DNA of 32,272 nt from a virus (IMGVR_UViG_3300005096_000145:1-32272); one strand, 5' to 3'; counted from the stretch's first letter, positions 8,590-17,262 are shown. Translations and numbers: made by a program. Notes: generated by a model from the letters alone, not told the origin.

Positions 8590-10241
8590 GCTCTCATACC
8601 CTCTTCTTCAATCTTGATTCGAGCATAAGCATCAAGCAATACCGCATCTACTGGGTCGGTTACTGTAATCTCATAAACCCTTGATGATTCGGTATAGCCA
8701 AGTTGTCTCCACCGTACTTTCTTGTTTCGTTCGCCAATCTTACCCATTGATCTAGAATGATAGTTCGACCATGCGCCGTTATTTTCTCTATAGCGAAGAT
8801 GGATTTTAGGGTCTGGTGAAGACGCATTGCCAACACCCTCTTTAATATCCATTTCAATAACATCCCAGTTAATACCTTTGTCTTCAGCATGAAATACAGC
8901 CGAGATACGTTTGCGCTCAATCAAATCACCATTATCTGTGTAATTTGACCAATCTAATTCATAAATCCTTCCAGTGATAGGATCACCTACTAAATGTTTT
9001 CCATAGATAAACGTCAGTCCTGAACTTCTGTGATATCCGAGGCTCTTTGACTTCCACGTATGGAATTTACCTAAAGTTGTATCATAAACAATCGTCTTAC
9101 CGCCAAGTGGAAAGGTAAACGCAACAAATGTCTGCTGGTATTTCTGATAAGTGAATGTGTAGCAATCAGATATATCGCTTATTGCAGAAATCTCAGCGGC
9201 AATCTCAGGTGTTGAGATAATCTTAACCTGAAGACCATTTGCCATGATAATTAAGCCATTACCTTCTTCGTTCTGCGATACCCAAAAAGCTAGTCCAGCA
9301 GTCTCAACTAACGAATATGGCGCGGCTGTACCCCACTCACTGAATCCTGATCGGATAGGCTCAAACGGGAAATCACCCGCCCCTGTGTTGTGCCATGGCT
9401 CTGCTGTCTCACTACCAACCAACCAAAGTACACGATTAGCCTTTAATATGCCTCTCAGCTCATCAGGGCTGCGCTCTGCGGTTGCAAACTCACTCGCATC
9501 TATGTCTGAGCCATCATAACCCTTTGACTTGTAGAAACGTCCTGAGTTAAGCGGGTCATTCCATAAAAAGTAACCATCAAAGAACTCGACGTGTGTTGCA
9601 CCATTCGGAAATCCATCTGAGCCAATTTCATATGATTCTGTGCCTAGCGGGAATAAATCAACAATGACGCCAGACGCATTAACGATAGTAATTATTGTTT
9701 CAGAATCCACAAGAGATACTGTGCCTTTTGTTGAATCAGTAGTGTTATAAACGATTGTTCCAGCAACAACTCCATCAGTCTGAAATGTTGCAGCAGTATC
9801 CTCTAGTTTATTTAATGTATTGGTATCGGCACTTCCTGTAGAAAACTGCTTAATCTGTGAAAACGTACTATACTGCGTATTCCAGATATATCCATTAGTG
9901 CCATCAACAATACATATCTGTTGACCATTATTCGCGCCGTTATGACCTAAACTACATCTTCCAGTAGAAGTATTTAATGTGCCACGAAGTAGGGAATTAC
10001 CTGCTGCATCAACCTCATAAAACTCATTCCCTGAGACAATGAAGAAAAGCCCGTTATAGTTAATTTGACCACGTACTGCACCTGTACCGTAATCACCAAA
10101 TAAAGTAAGACCCGGCGTTGGGTAAAGCGCAAGTTTTGACTTGCCACCACTGATTACGCGCGGATACCAGTTCTGAGTTAGTTGTGATGAATTATCATCA
10201 ACTAAATCTTTTCCTGATTCTCCAAGTAATTGTAGTTTCAT
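8586..10241 (-). CDS. Tail hub / packaged-DNA stabilisation protein, P22 gp10-like
   Basis: A 551-aa protein of the P22 gp10 family. These proteins form the hub below the portal and adaptor, plug the tail and carry the tailspikes and needle. Recognisable features are the N-terminus with SQLTQNWYPRV and SKLALYPTPGL, then G.VRG...N..FFVVSGN-like strands. The centre has an aromatic-rich PYSLVETAGLAFWVSQNE block and a C-terminal YRENNGAWSN segment. P22 gp10 is about 470 aa; the extra length seems to sit in an insertion around residues 150-210 (TNTLNKLED...SYEIGSDG). That insertion resembles a stretch in the gp4-like adaptor, where DTVKNTT...GTEAYEI is seen. GGTGATAA precedes the ATG. Downstream genes are the gp7-like ejection cluster, as in P22. 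Confidence 0.85.
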   Translation of the reverse strand: MKLQLLGESGKDLVDDNSSQLTQNWYPRVISGGKSKLALYPTPGLTLFGDYGTGAVRGQINYNGLFFIVSGNEFYEVDAAGNSLLRGTLNTSTGRCSLGHNGANNGQQICIVDGTNGYIWNTQYSTFSQIKQFSTGSADTNTLNKLEDTAATFQTDGVVAGTIVYNTTDSTKGTVSLVDSETIITIVNASGVIVDLFPLGTESYEIGSDGFPNGATHVEFFDGYFLWNDPLNSGRFYKSKGYDGSDIDASEFATAERSPDELRGILKANRVLWLVGSETAEPWHNTGAGDFPFEPIRSGFSEWGTAAPYSLVETAGLAFWVSQNEEGNGLIIMANGLQVKIISTPEIAAEISAISDISDCYTFTYQKYQQTFVAFTFPLGGKTIVYDTTLGKFHTWKSKSLGYHRSSGLTFIYGKHLVGDPITGRIYELDWSNYTDNGDLIERKRISAVFHAEDKGINWDVIEMDIKEGVGNASSPDPKIHLRYRENNGAWSNYHSRSMGKIGERNKKVRWRQLGYTESSRVYEITVTDPVDAVLLDAYARIKIEEEGMRA

Positions 10242-10309
10242 TTATCACCAAACATGTATATAAGTCCGAAGGTGTTTATGCCGTAATCAATACAGATCAA
10301 ATTTGACAT
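10238..10309 (-). CDS. Possible 23-aa coupled ORF before the tail hub gene
   Basis: A short frame MSNLICIDYGINTFGLIYMF... that starts inside the 3' end of the lipoprotein gene and whose TGA overlaps the ATG of the gp10-like gene. GINTFGLIYMF looks like the closing beta strand of an outer-membrane-type protein, as does the lipoprotein end GLNEIGANVKFDLY in the other frame. It could be a vestige, an alternative C-terminus reached by a frameshift, or a coupling device for hub translation. No good SD is visible, so confidence is low. Confidence 0.25.
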   Translation of the reverse strand: MSNLICIDYGINTFGLIYMFGDK

Positions 10310-10580
10310 TTGCGCCAATCTCATTTAATCCTCGGCCACCGCTTCCACACGATGTCTCTCTCCATCCGCAATTACTTTCTGTGTTTTTTAATAACAAGCT
10401 CTTATGCTGCACATAAATTTCAAACGGCGTATCTGTTATTTCCTGAGTCAGCGATACCGTGCCGATAATATCACCACCCCTGAAATACGTGTCACCCATA
10501 GTGTCATGTAGTGAAGCACCTGTGCGAAGGACGCAGCCAGATAATAAAACGAGTAATGCTATAAGTGCATATTTGTTCAT
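10287..10580 (-). CDS. Phage-encoded lipoprotein
   Basis: A 97-aa protein with a clear lipoprotein signal: MNKYALIALLVLLSGC, with lipobox LSGC and modified Cys at residue 16. The mature protein is short (about 80 aa) and contains two more cysteines in the NCGWRETSCGSGGRG region. It ends in a beta-like strand FDLY. It is encoded between a fibre-like gene and the tail hub. Phage lipoproteins such as T5 Llp block a receptor after infection; others have no known role. A superinfection-exclusion or envelope role is a reasonable guess, not shown by sequence. Export and lipidation in a Gram-negative host are well supported by the motif. Confidence 0.75.
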   Translation of the reverse strand: MNKYALIALLVLLSGCVLRTGASLHDTMGDTYFRGGDIIGTVSLTQEITDTPFEIYVQHKSLLLKNTESNCGWRETSCGSGGRGLNEIGANVKFDLY

Positions 10581-10582
10581 AG

Positions 10583-11824
10583 TTAATCCTTACTGAACAT
10601 GAAGTGAAACGGGATGTCCCCAGGTGAAGTCGAACTAGACAACCACGTTCTGACTGAAAATGAATTATTACCGTGATTGAAAACATAGCATGAGTATTGA
10701 GTGCTTACGATAGATGTGTCAACAGGAGAGGCAATGACTGTATTTTGTGTATTAAGACTATGGGTTATTTTATACTGCCCAGCGGATATGTAAGTCACAG
10801 ACCATCCTGTCGGCAGTTTTGTTGTTGTTCCATCTGCATTTACTCTTCCTGTAAGCACTTTACTATCAATATAAGCCTTAACCGCTTTCTGAGGAGCTAT
10901 CAACGTATTACTGTTAGCTGCGAGAGTTACATCTGTGTCTACTGCTGTACCTGAAACGCCTGTTTTTAATATCAGGCTTGTGGCTGTTTTGTTTGTAACT
11001 TCCTGCGTCTTTTCCAACGTAACTAAATCGCCCTCTCTTGATGTTATCTCAATGCCGTCAAAATACGCCTTAGAGCTTAAATTAGAGCCTCCACTAGAGA
11101 TACCTGTTAATACTATTTCTCCCTGAGTCGCCGCAGCATCAGCGGTAATAACTTCCTGATAGCCCGTCCAGGATGTAGGCACTGAGCCAGAAGCAGGCAT
11201 AGTGACTGTAGAGGTGCTTTTTAATACATTATTCTCATCATACCACTTAATCTGAAAAGTATTCGTCGTAGTTGCATTGGTTGCATAAAACGAGAATGAA
11301 ACAGATACAGCTGAGCCTTCAGTAACGGGTAATTTAGCCGAAGTTGCTGTACCGCCACCACTTCCTACTCCGCCTGTATTGAACTCTAGCGCTTTTGTTC
11401 CATCGGTAACGATAGTTGAGGTAATCGCTATTGCACTGCCGGAATATGGCGAGATAGTCCAGTTATCCGGCTGTCCATCATTATCTTCATCAATTTCAAA
11501 TGAACCGTTTTGAGCAAGGTTAAACCCCTGAACTACGGCGTTACCTGCATTCGGGTCAAGATTCAACGTATCTCTAATCAGTACGCCTGAACTTGTCTTT
11601 TCACGAATATCCACTTTAACGTCATACCAGATTTCCTTTGTACCTGCATCATCAAGAGTAATCGGATTAGCTAACTCAGTCGTCTTAACTTGGTCTGAGT
11701 AAATTGTGGCATAAGTCGTAAATAACCCGTCAGCAACATAAACCTCGACACTTCCGCCTGAGTTGACTCGACCCGCACCTGTGGTTGATATGAATACTGG
11801 ATTAACAAGGGATGTTATTGGCAT
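10583..11824 (-). CDS. Tail fibre-like protein with carbohydrate-binding-like domain
   Basis: A 413-aa protein. Residues 1-95 have the pattern seen at the N-terminus of many phage fibres: NP.F....G...SGG.VEVYVA, then ANPITLDDAGTKEIWYD and VDIREK. Residues about 100-260 start with NGSFEIDEDNDGQPDNW and end with KAYFDGIEI. That is the typical start and end of a jelly-roll carbohydrate-binding module (CBM4/9-like) fused in phage and secreted proteins. The C-terminal third (GRVNADGTTTKLPTGW...VIASPVDTS) looks like a tip or trimerisation domain. It probably binds host glycans at the surface. It lies between the gp4-like adaptor and the lipoprotein. No chaperone gene was recognised nearby. Confidence 0.7.
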   Translation of the reverse strand: MPITSLVNPVFISTTGAGRVNSGGSVEVYVADGLFTTYATIYSDQVKTTELANPITLDDAGTKEIWYDVKVDIREKTSSGVLIRDTLNLDPNAGNAVVQGFNLAQNGSFEIDEDNDGQPDNWTISPYSGSAIAITSTIVTDGTKALEFNTGGVGSGGGTATSAKLPVTEGSAVSVSFSFYATNATTTNTFQIKWYDENNVLKSTSTVTMPASGSVPTSWTGYQEVITADAAATQGEIVLTGISSGGSNLSSKAYFDGIEITSREGDLVTLEKTQEVTNKTATSLILKTGVSGTAVDTDVTLAANSNTLIAPQKAVKAYIDSKVLTGRVNADGTTTKLPTGWSVTYISAGQYKITHSLNTQNTVIASPVDTSIVSTQYSCYVFNHGNNSFSVRTWLSSSTSPGDIPFHFMFSKD

Positions 11825-11826
11825 AA

Positions 11827-12744
11827 TTAGTTCCTAATCTCTGGCACAACGTATACAGAGCCACTTTCTTGATCGTAACCCTCGGCTAAATCAACGGCCT
11901 CTCTGGCATCTGCTTTCAAGTCTCTACGCTCACTTGCTGATAACCCGCCAAATCGCCATGAAAGGCGGTAGGCAAGGCTAATGACTAATGCCTCAAGGTT
12001 CTCAGAGGGAATGTCAATAGAATCTGTCGCAGCGTCTAAATCATCAATTGTTGCCTGATAAACAAGTTCAATCGTCCATTCAGCAACCGCAGCAGCATCC
12101 GGTGACAGCCAGATATAAAACGTACCGTTGTTTATTGTTGGGTCATAATGATATGAAATTGGCGCACCATTTGTTGCCTTGTTTGGTAGCGACTCATACT
12201 CATTTCGCGTCATTGCATTAACAGTAATCTCGTCGCCAGCCGAACCTTTTCTATTGCACTTAAGAATCTTCATCGGACGCGGTGCTGAGACATCTGCATC
12301 GGTTATCTCGTAAGCCTCTGTGCCGACAGTGAATATATCTGATGCAAGTGCCAGTTGAGTCGTGGAAGTTACAGCAGAGATGGTTGTAGACGTGCCTGCG
12401 GTAGTATTTTTAACAGTATCACCAATCTGAACGCTATCAGTATTGAAATTAGCTCCTGAGTCTACTAGATTATTAGCAGATAGTGATGTTGCATTGCCCG
12501 CACTTTTCTGACCAATCTTATAAATAACCTGATTTTCTATCAAATTTATTGTTGCTGTCTTTCGCTTCCAGATGTTTAGCTTCTGTTGCAAGGCTTTCAG
12601 CATGATATTTAACGTGACAAGGGCGGTTGCTGAGTCTTCCGGCTCTAAATCCTCGCCACCATGAGCAACACCAATCATCTCAAAAGCCGAAGTCATTAAT
12701 TCCGTACCATTGAGCGTATAATTTGTTGAGTTAGATAAAGGCAT
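11827..12744 (-). CDS. Head-tail adaptor, P22 gp4-like
   Basis: A 305-aa protein. The N-terminus (LMTSAFEMIGV...LEPEDSATALVTLNIMLKALQQK) matches the start of gp4-like adaptor proteins, where a helix A..L.G.......L...D...L..LN.ML..W is conserved. The C-terminus has the ENLEALVISLAYRLSW and SASERRDLKADAREAVDLAE helices of the family. These proteins form the ring under the portal that receives the hub. P22 gp4 is about 165 aa; here a beta insertion (residues about 80-150, with a KNTTAGTST and GTEAYEI stretch) lengthens it. The gp10-like hub has a similar insertion. The gene follows a 60-base AT-rich gap and has no obvious SD before its ATG, which is unusual for this genome. Confidence 0.75.
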   Translation of the reverse strand: MPLSNSTNYTLNGTELMTSAFEMIGVAHGGEDLEPEDSATALVTLNIMLKALQQKLNIWKRKTATINLIENQVIYKIGQKSAGNATSLSANNLVDSGANFNTDSVQIGDTVKNTTAGTSTTISAVTSTTQLALASDIFTVGTEAYEITDADVSAPRPMKILKCNRKGSAGDEITVNAMTRNEYESLPNKATNGAPISYHYDPTINNGTFYIWLSPDAAAVAEWTIELVYQATIDDLDAATDSIDIPSENLEALVISLAYRLSWRFGGLSASERRDLKADAREAVDLAEGYDQESGSVYVVPEIRN

Positions 12745-12804
12745 TATTATTTATTTTATACATATTTTAATTATCGCTAATCATATAAGTTTTTAATGGA
12801 AATT

Positions 12805-14703
12805 TTATACCGGGGTATGAACCGTTGTGCCACTGCCATCTACCCATACAGAGCCAGCCGATCCGCCAGCCGCCCAGACGTTTTGCAGATTCGTAGAATC
12901 CCAAACTTGTTGCCCAGCCTGTTTTTGTAGCGTATTTACTGCTGCCGTTATATCTTTAAAATTAGTGGCAGTTTCAGTTCTGATATTCTCAACAAGCCTA
13001 ACGCCGTTTCCTATATTGCCATTGCGGAACCCCACTACTTCTGTGATCGCCGCACCTTCCAGGCTAATTTCATTTCCTGTAATTCCTGCAACAGTATTAC
13101 CTTTTACGGAATCATACCCCGCCTGTAACCGAATACCTATACCAGCAAAGGGCGTAGAAACCTCTATAATATTATCGTCAATAACTAATCCACTAGCAGT
13201 TGTATCTTGATGGATAGCACCGCTTGGAGCTTCATTTTGATCTAAAAGTTTATTCCTTAAAATCTTTGCGTTTGCCCCACTGATGTGAATAGATCTGCGA
13301 TACCCTTTGTCAAAAGTTATGTCTGAGACTTCGCAGTTTTCTCCTACTACTTGCACGGCAGAATCTGCGCTGGCTGATTTAACAACTCCCCCAGTCATTA
13401 CACAGTTTGGGGCGTTGAGCATAGCAGCCGTACTACACGCGTCTACGTCAATATCTGAAATCGTAATATGACCGGTGTTAGTTGAATGCACATATACCAA
13501 TGGGAGATTTACGGTTGTTGTTGATATGTTTCTAAATATCGGCCTTACGATATTAAGCTGTGTTTCTTGTGAGTTACTTGGTACGTCTATAACGCCACGG
13601 GTAATATTATTATCAGCGCCGTCGAAGTGTGGATCTATAATCTTTCCTGAAATAGCGCCCCAATCAATAGCCCCCTTAACGTTGTCATAAAACTTACATG
13701 AGATCGACACTATATTTCTTGGCTGCTTTACACTAGATACAAGCAAGCCATATCCAGCATTTCCGCTGAATTTCGTATTGATAAGCAAACCATCTTCAAT
13801 GCTATACAATGGGTTTGCTGCGTTACTCTCTAGATCTATGCCCGCTTCCGGCGCAGTTCCGTTTGTATTTGAGAAATCACCGCCAAGAAATATAAAATTA
13901 TTCGCTTCGATTATTGAACAGCCCTGCCTATAGCAATTATCATTTTCTTGATTCTCAATGCTAAAATGACTTGAGTGCGTAGTTTTATCAGATGGCGTGG
14001 ATGATGCGATATAAATTCCGTCTACAACTGCATTTTTACTCTTACAGTTAGTGAATTTGAAGTAGTGGCAATCACGTATCCATATATTATGAGCTGAAAC
14101 TTCAGCAGGAGTTCTGTTTGTTCTATTACCATCAACAGTAATTCCGTTAACAGAAAACTGACTGCATCTGGTTAATACGAATAATTCATTTCCACTAACA
14201 ACAGCAAAACCATTAGCGGCTTTTAATGTTCCGCCTCCTGTAATATTAAAACCTGACTTATCAGTAAATGAAACACTGCCACTAATCAAATACTCTTTAT
14301 TAAGCACAAAGTCAGTATTGTTAGGCAACGCAGTCGCTGCGGCCTGTAATGCTGCGGTGTCATCTGTTACGCCGTCTCCAATAGCTCCATACTCTTCAGG
14401 GTCAATGCTTGCCTCATTATCTTTAATCCATGCTTCTGAACCATCACCGCCAATAGGTATAAATACTTTTCCGCAGTATAATATGCCGCCATCATCTGCA
14501 TAGGCTCCTGGAGCTGCACCTGTAACACCACGCCAGAGGCTTCCCTTACCATCAGCGCTTTTAATCGCTAAGTTAAGCCCGTCAACTGGTTGTAATAATG
14601 CAGCAGCGGCTTTATCTGCAACAGAGTATGCCATTCTGTTTACGTCATTAAGCCATGAAGAATCTATACTTCCTGCGCCATCTACAAAAGTTGTATCAGC
14701 CAT
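12805..14703 (-). CDS. Tailspike, beta-helix (pectate-lyase-like) protein
   Basis: A 632-aa protein. The N-terminus (TTFVDGAGSIDSSWLNDVNRMAY) is the virion-attachment motif common in podovirus fibres and spikes. Residues about 100-130 contain DPEEYGAIGDGVTDDTAALQ, the hallmark start of a right-handed beta-helix of the pectate-lyase superfamily. It is followed by many short repeats with N-rich turns such as GNRTNRTP and ISDIDVDACS. The C-terminus (QQVWDSTNLQNVWAAGG) is a short ending shared with other phage spikes. Such spikes bind and usually cleave capsular or O-antigen polysaccharide, but the substrate cannot be read from sequence. It lies upstream of the adaptor gene, not at the end of the tail module as in P22. 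Confidence 0.9.
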   Translation of the reverse strand: MADTTFVDGAGSIDSSWLNDVNRMAYSVADKAAAALLQPVDGLNLAIKSADGKGSLWRGVTGAAPGAYADDGGILYCGKVFIPIGGDGSEAWIKDNEASIDPEEYGAIGDGVTDDTAALQAAATALPNNTDFVLNKEYLISGSVSFTDKSGFNITGGGTLKAANGFAVVSGNELFVLTRCSQFSVNGITVDGNRTNRTPAEVSAHNIWIRDCHYFKFTNCKSKNAVVDGIYIASSTPSDKTTHSSHFSIENQENDNCYRQGCSIIEANNFIFLGGDFSNTNGTAPEAGIDLESNAANPLYSIEDGLLINTKFSGNAGYGLLVSSVKQPRNIVSISCKFYDNVKGAIDWGAISGKIIDPHFDGADNNITRGVIDVPSNSQETQLNIVRPIFRNISTTTVNLPLVYVHSTNTGHITISDIDVDACSTAAMLNAPNCVMTGGVVKSASADSAVQVVGENCEVSDITFDKGYRRSIHISGANAKILRNKLLDQNEAPSGAIHQDTTASGLVIDDNIIEVSTPFAGIGIRLQAGYDSVKGNTVAGITGNEISLEGAAITEVVGFRNGNIGNGVRLVENIRTETATNFKDITAAVNTLQKQAGQQVWDSTNLQNVWAAGGSAGSVWVDGSGTTVHTPV

Positions 14704-14710
14704 AATTTAC

Positions 14711-15052
14711 CTATAATGGATTAGTGTAGCCTTTCGACCAGCCTGGGATTGCACATCCTGGAACAGCCTGACCGGGAATGCTATTCGGCTGAGAGCAGTT
14801 TACAGTAAACAAACTCTTTCCATCAACCGTTGTAACATTCGTATCCGCATTTGAATCAGGTCGTGACCACGGAACGTTTGAGTTATCTTCCTTCCCGCGA
14901 AGGAACTCTTGTGGGTGCCTCGGCTCCCAGCACGAGTCGCAGACCATCCATCCAGTCCACTCCTTCTTTAAATCTGAAGCCTTAAACTTAAAACCGCAGC
15001 GGTCGCAAATCGCATTGTAGTCATTTGGTTTGTAGTAGTCAGCCCTTCCCAT
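14711..15052 (-). CDS. Zinc-ribbon phage protein in virion module
   Basis: A 113-aa protein with a four-Cys zinc ribbon: C16-x2-C19 and C38-x2-C41, in the context YNAICDRCGFKFKASDLKKEW and GWMVCDSCWEPRHPQEF. This CDRCGFK...W.G..VC..C.E.RHPQ.F pattern occurs in a family of small podovirus proteins of unknown role, usually found next to capsid or tail genes. The C-terminus is Pro/Asn rich. It ends about eight bases before the tailspike gene and follows the 119-aa gene closely. It may help assembly or be a minor virion protein. The zinc site is a confident reading; the function is unknown. Confidence 0.7.
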   Translation of the reverse strand: MGRADYYKPNDYNAICDRCGFKFKASDLKKEWTGWMVCDSCWEPRHPQEFLRGKEDNSNVPWSRPDSNADTNVTTVDGKSLFTVNCSQPNSIPGQAVPGCAIPGWSKGYTNPL

Positions 15053-15061
15053 GACTAATTA

Positions 15062-15421
15062 TTATGATATAACTGGTGGTGCCAAAATACCTGCTGCGCC
15101 AACAATTACCCAACCAACCGTATCATCAACATATTGAAGAGTAGCATTATCCTTGGCTGCGACAAATACAATGGTAGAAAATCCAGTTGATGTCGCTGGT
15201 GTTAACGTTCCATTGCCACCATCGGTTGTTAAATTAAGTGTAATCATCTGGCCTTCTGCGCCATTCGCTAAAGTTAGTGCTTCTGCACCACCTGTAGTCA
15301 TAGCAATGTATCGAGCAGTAATTGGTACAGCGAGAGTTCCGCCTGCTTTTGTGGTAGACGACGTAATTCCATTGACTCGCAATGTACCTGCATCAACACC
15401 TGAAAAATGTGTATAACTCAT
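15062..15421 (-). CDS. Small beta-rich structural protein
   Basis: A 119-aa protein rich in Thr, Ala and Gly, without signal peptide or membrane helix. LTLANGAEGQMITLNLTTDGG followed by a NATLQYVDDTVGWVIVGAAG ending is a pattern seen in small phage proteins that follow the capsid gene and in fibre C-termini. A role as capsid or tail decoration protein is inferred from position, right after the major capsid gene and a 142-base gap. AAGGA lies upstream of the ATG. A small stem in the gap may slow transcription into it. Confidence 0.6.
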   Translation of the reverse strand: MSYTHFSGVDAGTLRVNGITSSTTKAGGTLAVPITARYIAMTTGGAEALTLANGAEGQMITLNLTTDGGNGTLTPATSTGFSTIVFVAAKDNATLQYVDDTVGWVIVGAAGILAPPVIS

Positions 15422-15504
15422 ATTATTTATTCCTTCGCTTGTCAGCGAGTCAACTTCACTTAGTAGTGAATATATAATTTAGGGGCGCATAACCTGTCGT
15501 TTAA

Positions 15505-15524
15505 AGTATGTAGCTACCCATACT
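15505..15524 (-). terminator. Stem-loop after the capsid gene, weak terminator candidate
   Basis: On the minus strand AGTATG and CATACT form a 6-bp stem with an 8-base loop, followed by only TTTAA. It lies in the 142-base gap between the capsid gene and the 119-aa gene. The U-run is short, so partial termination or mRNA 3'-end protection that keeps capsid transcripts abundant is more likely than a full stop. Confidence 0.3.
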
Positions 15525-15563
15525 CCCCTATTTGCTAAATTGCTATATAAATCAATAGCTTAC

Positions 15564-16475
15564 TCAGACTGGATTCGACCCAGCTATACCACGGCTATCC
15601 GCCCAACCAAAGCTTTCGCGACCTTCAACCTTGAACTTAACGTTCGAGGTATCAAAGTCGTTGTCTGCTTCGATTGAATCCGCTTCGCGCTCGAAGTGAA
15701 TCATGCCGTCTTCACAGTCTGTAAGCACATACCACATGTTAGGGTCTGTCAGATAGTGATTAACGGTATAACCTTCGGGAATGGTACGGGTTGTTGCAAG
15801 TGCGTTCAGATCGTTATCCGCAGTGCCAGTACGAAGAGAGCTATTCAAAATACGCTCTGCTTCAAACTTCTTCTGACGAGGAACAACCAGTTTGCGCAGA
15901 CTTGCCGCAATCAGTAAGCCACGGTCATCTGTCCAAGCGCCAACATCAATCTCAGTCTGCTCTAATGCCGCCTCTGATAAATCAGCCGCCGTAGATAAGA
16001 TATTTGAGAATGTGCCGCCAGCCTTGTTAGGATGTGCGTTGCTGAACAAAGTTACGCCATCGCCACCTGTGTATCCAGCCGTATCAGCGCGGTTCAGTAC
16101 ATTAGCTGCAACTGTTTCACGGGTAATACGTTTGGAGCGACCAAGTGCTTTAGCGCGAGCTTCAGCAAGTTCCATATACAGGTTATCGTTGATTGCATTC
16201 TTGGTAATAATAAAACCAAGTTTGTAATCAAGATGAGTGAAGCGTGTATAGAAGCCTTGTTGAGCAGTGTCATAAGGTACGGCAGAACCTTCGCCTACAA
16301 CTGCTGCCATACCAAACCATGATGTACCCATGATTTCTTCGTATGCACGTTTTGATTTACGTGTTTCAAAGATTTCCTTACATTGCTCACCACGTCGATT
16401 GTAGCTTGCGCCATACCATTTCTGAACGCCCGGCTCTAAGGCTTTGGCAAAACTGCCAGTGTTAATATTAGCCAT
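15564..16475 (-). CDS. Major capsid protein (HK97-fold)
   Basis: A 303-aa protein. Its start (NINTGSFAKALEPGVQKWYG) and the block YEEIMGTSWFG...GEGSAVPYDTAQQGF match the Mu gpT-like / HK97-fold major head proteins of many phages. LDYKLGFIITKNAINDN is the helix and beta stretch before the peripheral domain. NAHPNKAGG, LLIAASLRKLVVPR and the late WYVLTDCEDGMIHFEREAD also fit. Scaffold, portal and terminase lie upstream, which is the standard head gene order. The N-terminal part shows no obvious cleaved delta domain. A clear sigma70-like promoter 190 bases upstream of the preceding gene probably gives this pair high late expression. The call is by motif and context. Confidence 0.85.
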   Translation of the reverse strand: MANINTGSFAKALEPGVQKWYGASYNRRGEQCKEIFETRKSKRAYEEIMGTSWFGMAAVVGEGSAVPYDTAQQGFYTRFTHLDYKLGFIITKNAINDNLYMELAEARAKALGRSKRITRETVAANVLNRADTAGYTGGDGVTLFSNAHPNKAGGTFSNILSTAADLSEAALEQTEIDVGAWTDDRGLLIAASLRKLVVPRQKKFEAERILNSSLRTGTADNDLNALATTRTIPEGYTVNHYLTDPNMWYVLTDCEDGMIHFEREADSIEADNDFDTSNVKFKVEGRESFGWADSRGIAGSNPV

Positions 16476-16477
16476 GA

Positions 16478-17122
16478 TTAAATACCTACAGCTAAGCCGC
16501 TGCGCGCATGATTAGCGAATGTCACTTTCCAGTCAGTCCACGGTTTTGTTGAATCGACAGATGCCAACTCGTTCTCAGGACTTGTGTAAAGGTCTAATAG
16601 ACGCAAAGGAAGGGTTGCTGTGGTTGCCTTGCTTGTTGAATCAATCTCCATTAACGAATTACCTGTAGAGGTAGATGCGCCTGGATTAATAATATCAACA
16701 TTGATACCACGGTCTGCAAGGACAAGCGGTGTGGCTACACCATCTTCCTGACCGACCATGATTAAATCAGGGGCGGTACAGACAAGTGCGGTTCCAGCAG
16801 TATTCGCAGCCAAGCTACGTGTGCCAGCACCAACTAAAGTAGGCTCACTTGCTGACAACGAATTGTCACCAAACTTACCAGAGGTTGCATTCCAGCCTTC
16901 ACCTGCTGGTGAAATACCAACAACAAGACCAAATACACCTGAATCAGTTGCACCAGCGGTTAAAACATCGGGATAGCCGTCTGCGGTCATTTCGATTAAA
17001 TCACCGACACCGACAGCAGCATGTGTAGTATCAAACTGAACCAACTCAACTGAGTTAGACCAAGCTGAACCACTTAGAGTACCAATAGGCGTGAAGCCTC
17101 GTGGTCGATCTACGTTGCTCAT
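16478..17122 (-). CDS. Capsid-associated (decoration-like) structural protein
   Basis: A 214-aa protein starting SNVDRPRGFTPIGTLSGSAW, an N-terminal signature of phage proteins directly upstream of the major capsid gene. It has Gly/Thr-rich beta strands (VGVGDLIEMTADGYPDV, GVFGLVVGISPAG) and ends WTDWKVTFANHARSGLAVGI. In other phages these are listed as structural or head-decoration proteins, so a cement role on the capsid is likely but not shown here. It is the first gene after a near-consensus promoter and has a strong SD (AGGAGAAATTCT before ATG). The gap to the capsid gene is two bases. Confidence 0.65.
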   Translation of the reverse strand: MSNVDRPRGFTPIGTLSGSAWSNSVELVQFDTTHAAVGVGDLIEMTADGYPDVLTAGATDSGVFGLVVGISPAGEGWNATSGKFGDNSLSASEPTLVGAGTRSLAANTAGTALVCTAPDLIMVGQEDGVATPLVLADRGINVDIINPGASTSTGNSLMEIDSTSKATTATLPLRLLDLYTSPENELASVDSTKPWTDWKVTFANHARSGLAVGI

Positions 17123-17239
17123 AGAATTTCTCCTAAAAATTAAAAAGTAGTTGCCCTTAGGCGGTTATCTTCTTTGGAATTTTATTGGAGATCACTATGA
17201 TGCAAACGCACACCTTCTGATAGATAATCTTCAAACAAC

Positions 17240-17262
17240 TTGCCACTTTCCAAACGTGGCAA
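17240..17262 (-). promoter_or_regulatory. Leader hairpin of the capsid transcript
   Basis: TTGCCAC and GTGGCAA form a perfect 7-bp stem around a 9-base loop, about 15 bases after the predicted -10 box of the capsid promoter. No U-run follows on the minus strand, so it is not a typical terminator. 5' stem-loops can protect abundant phage mRNAs from decay. It also lies inside a possible short frame (see findings). Confidence 0.5.

Noticed and set aside
12827-13210. 127-aa plus-strand frame inside the tailspike
   Set aside because: It is antisense to a clear beta-helix gene and has a Pro/Ser-rich composition typical of a shadow frame.
203-14703. Diversity-generating retroelement acting on tail genes
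   Set aside because: No reverse transcriptase gene or template/variable repeat pair was noticed, although the tail genes would be suitable targets.
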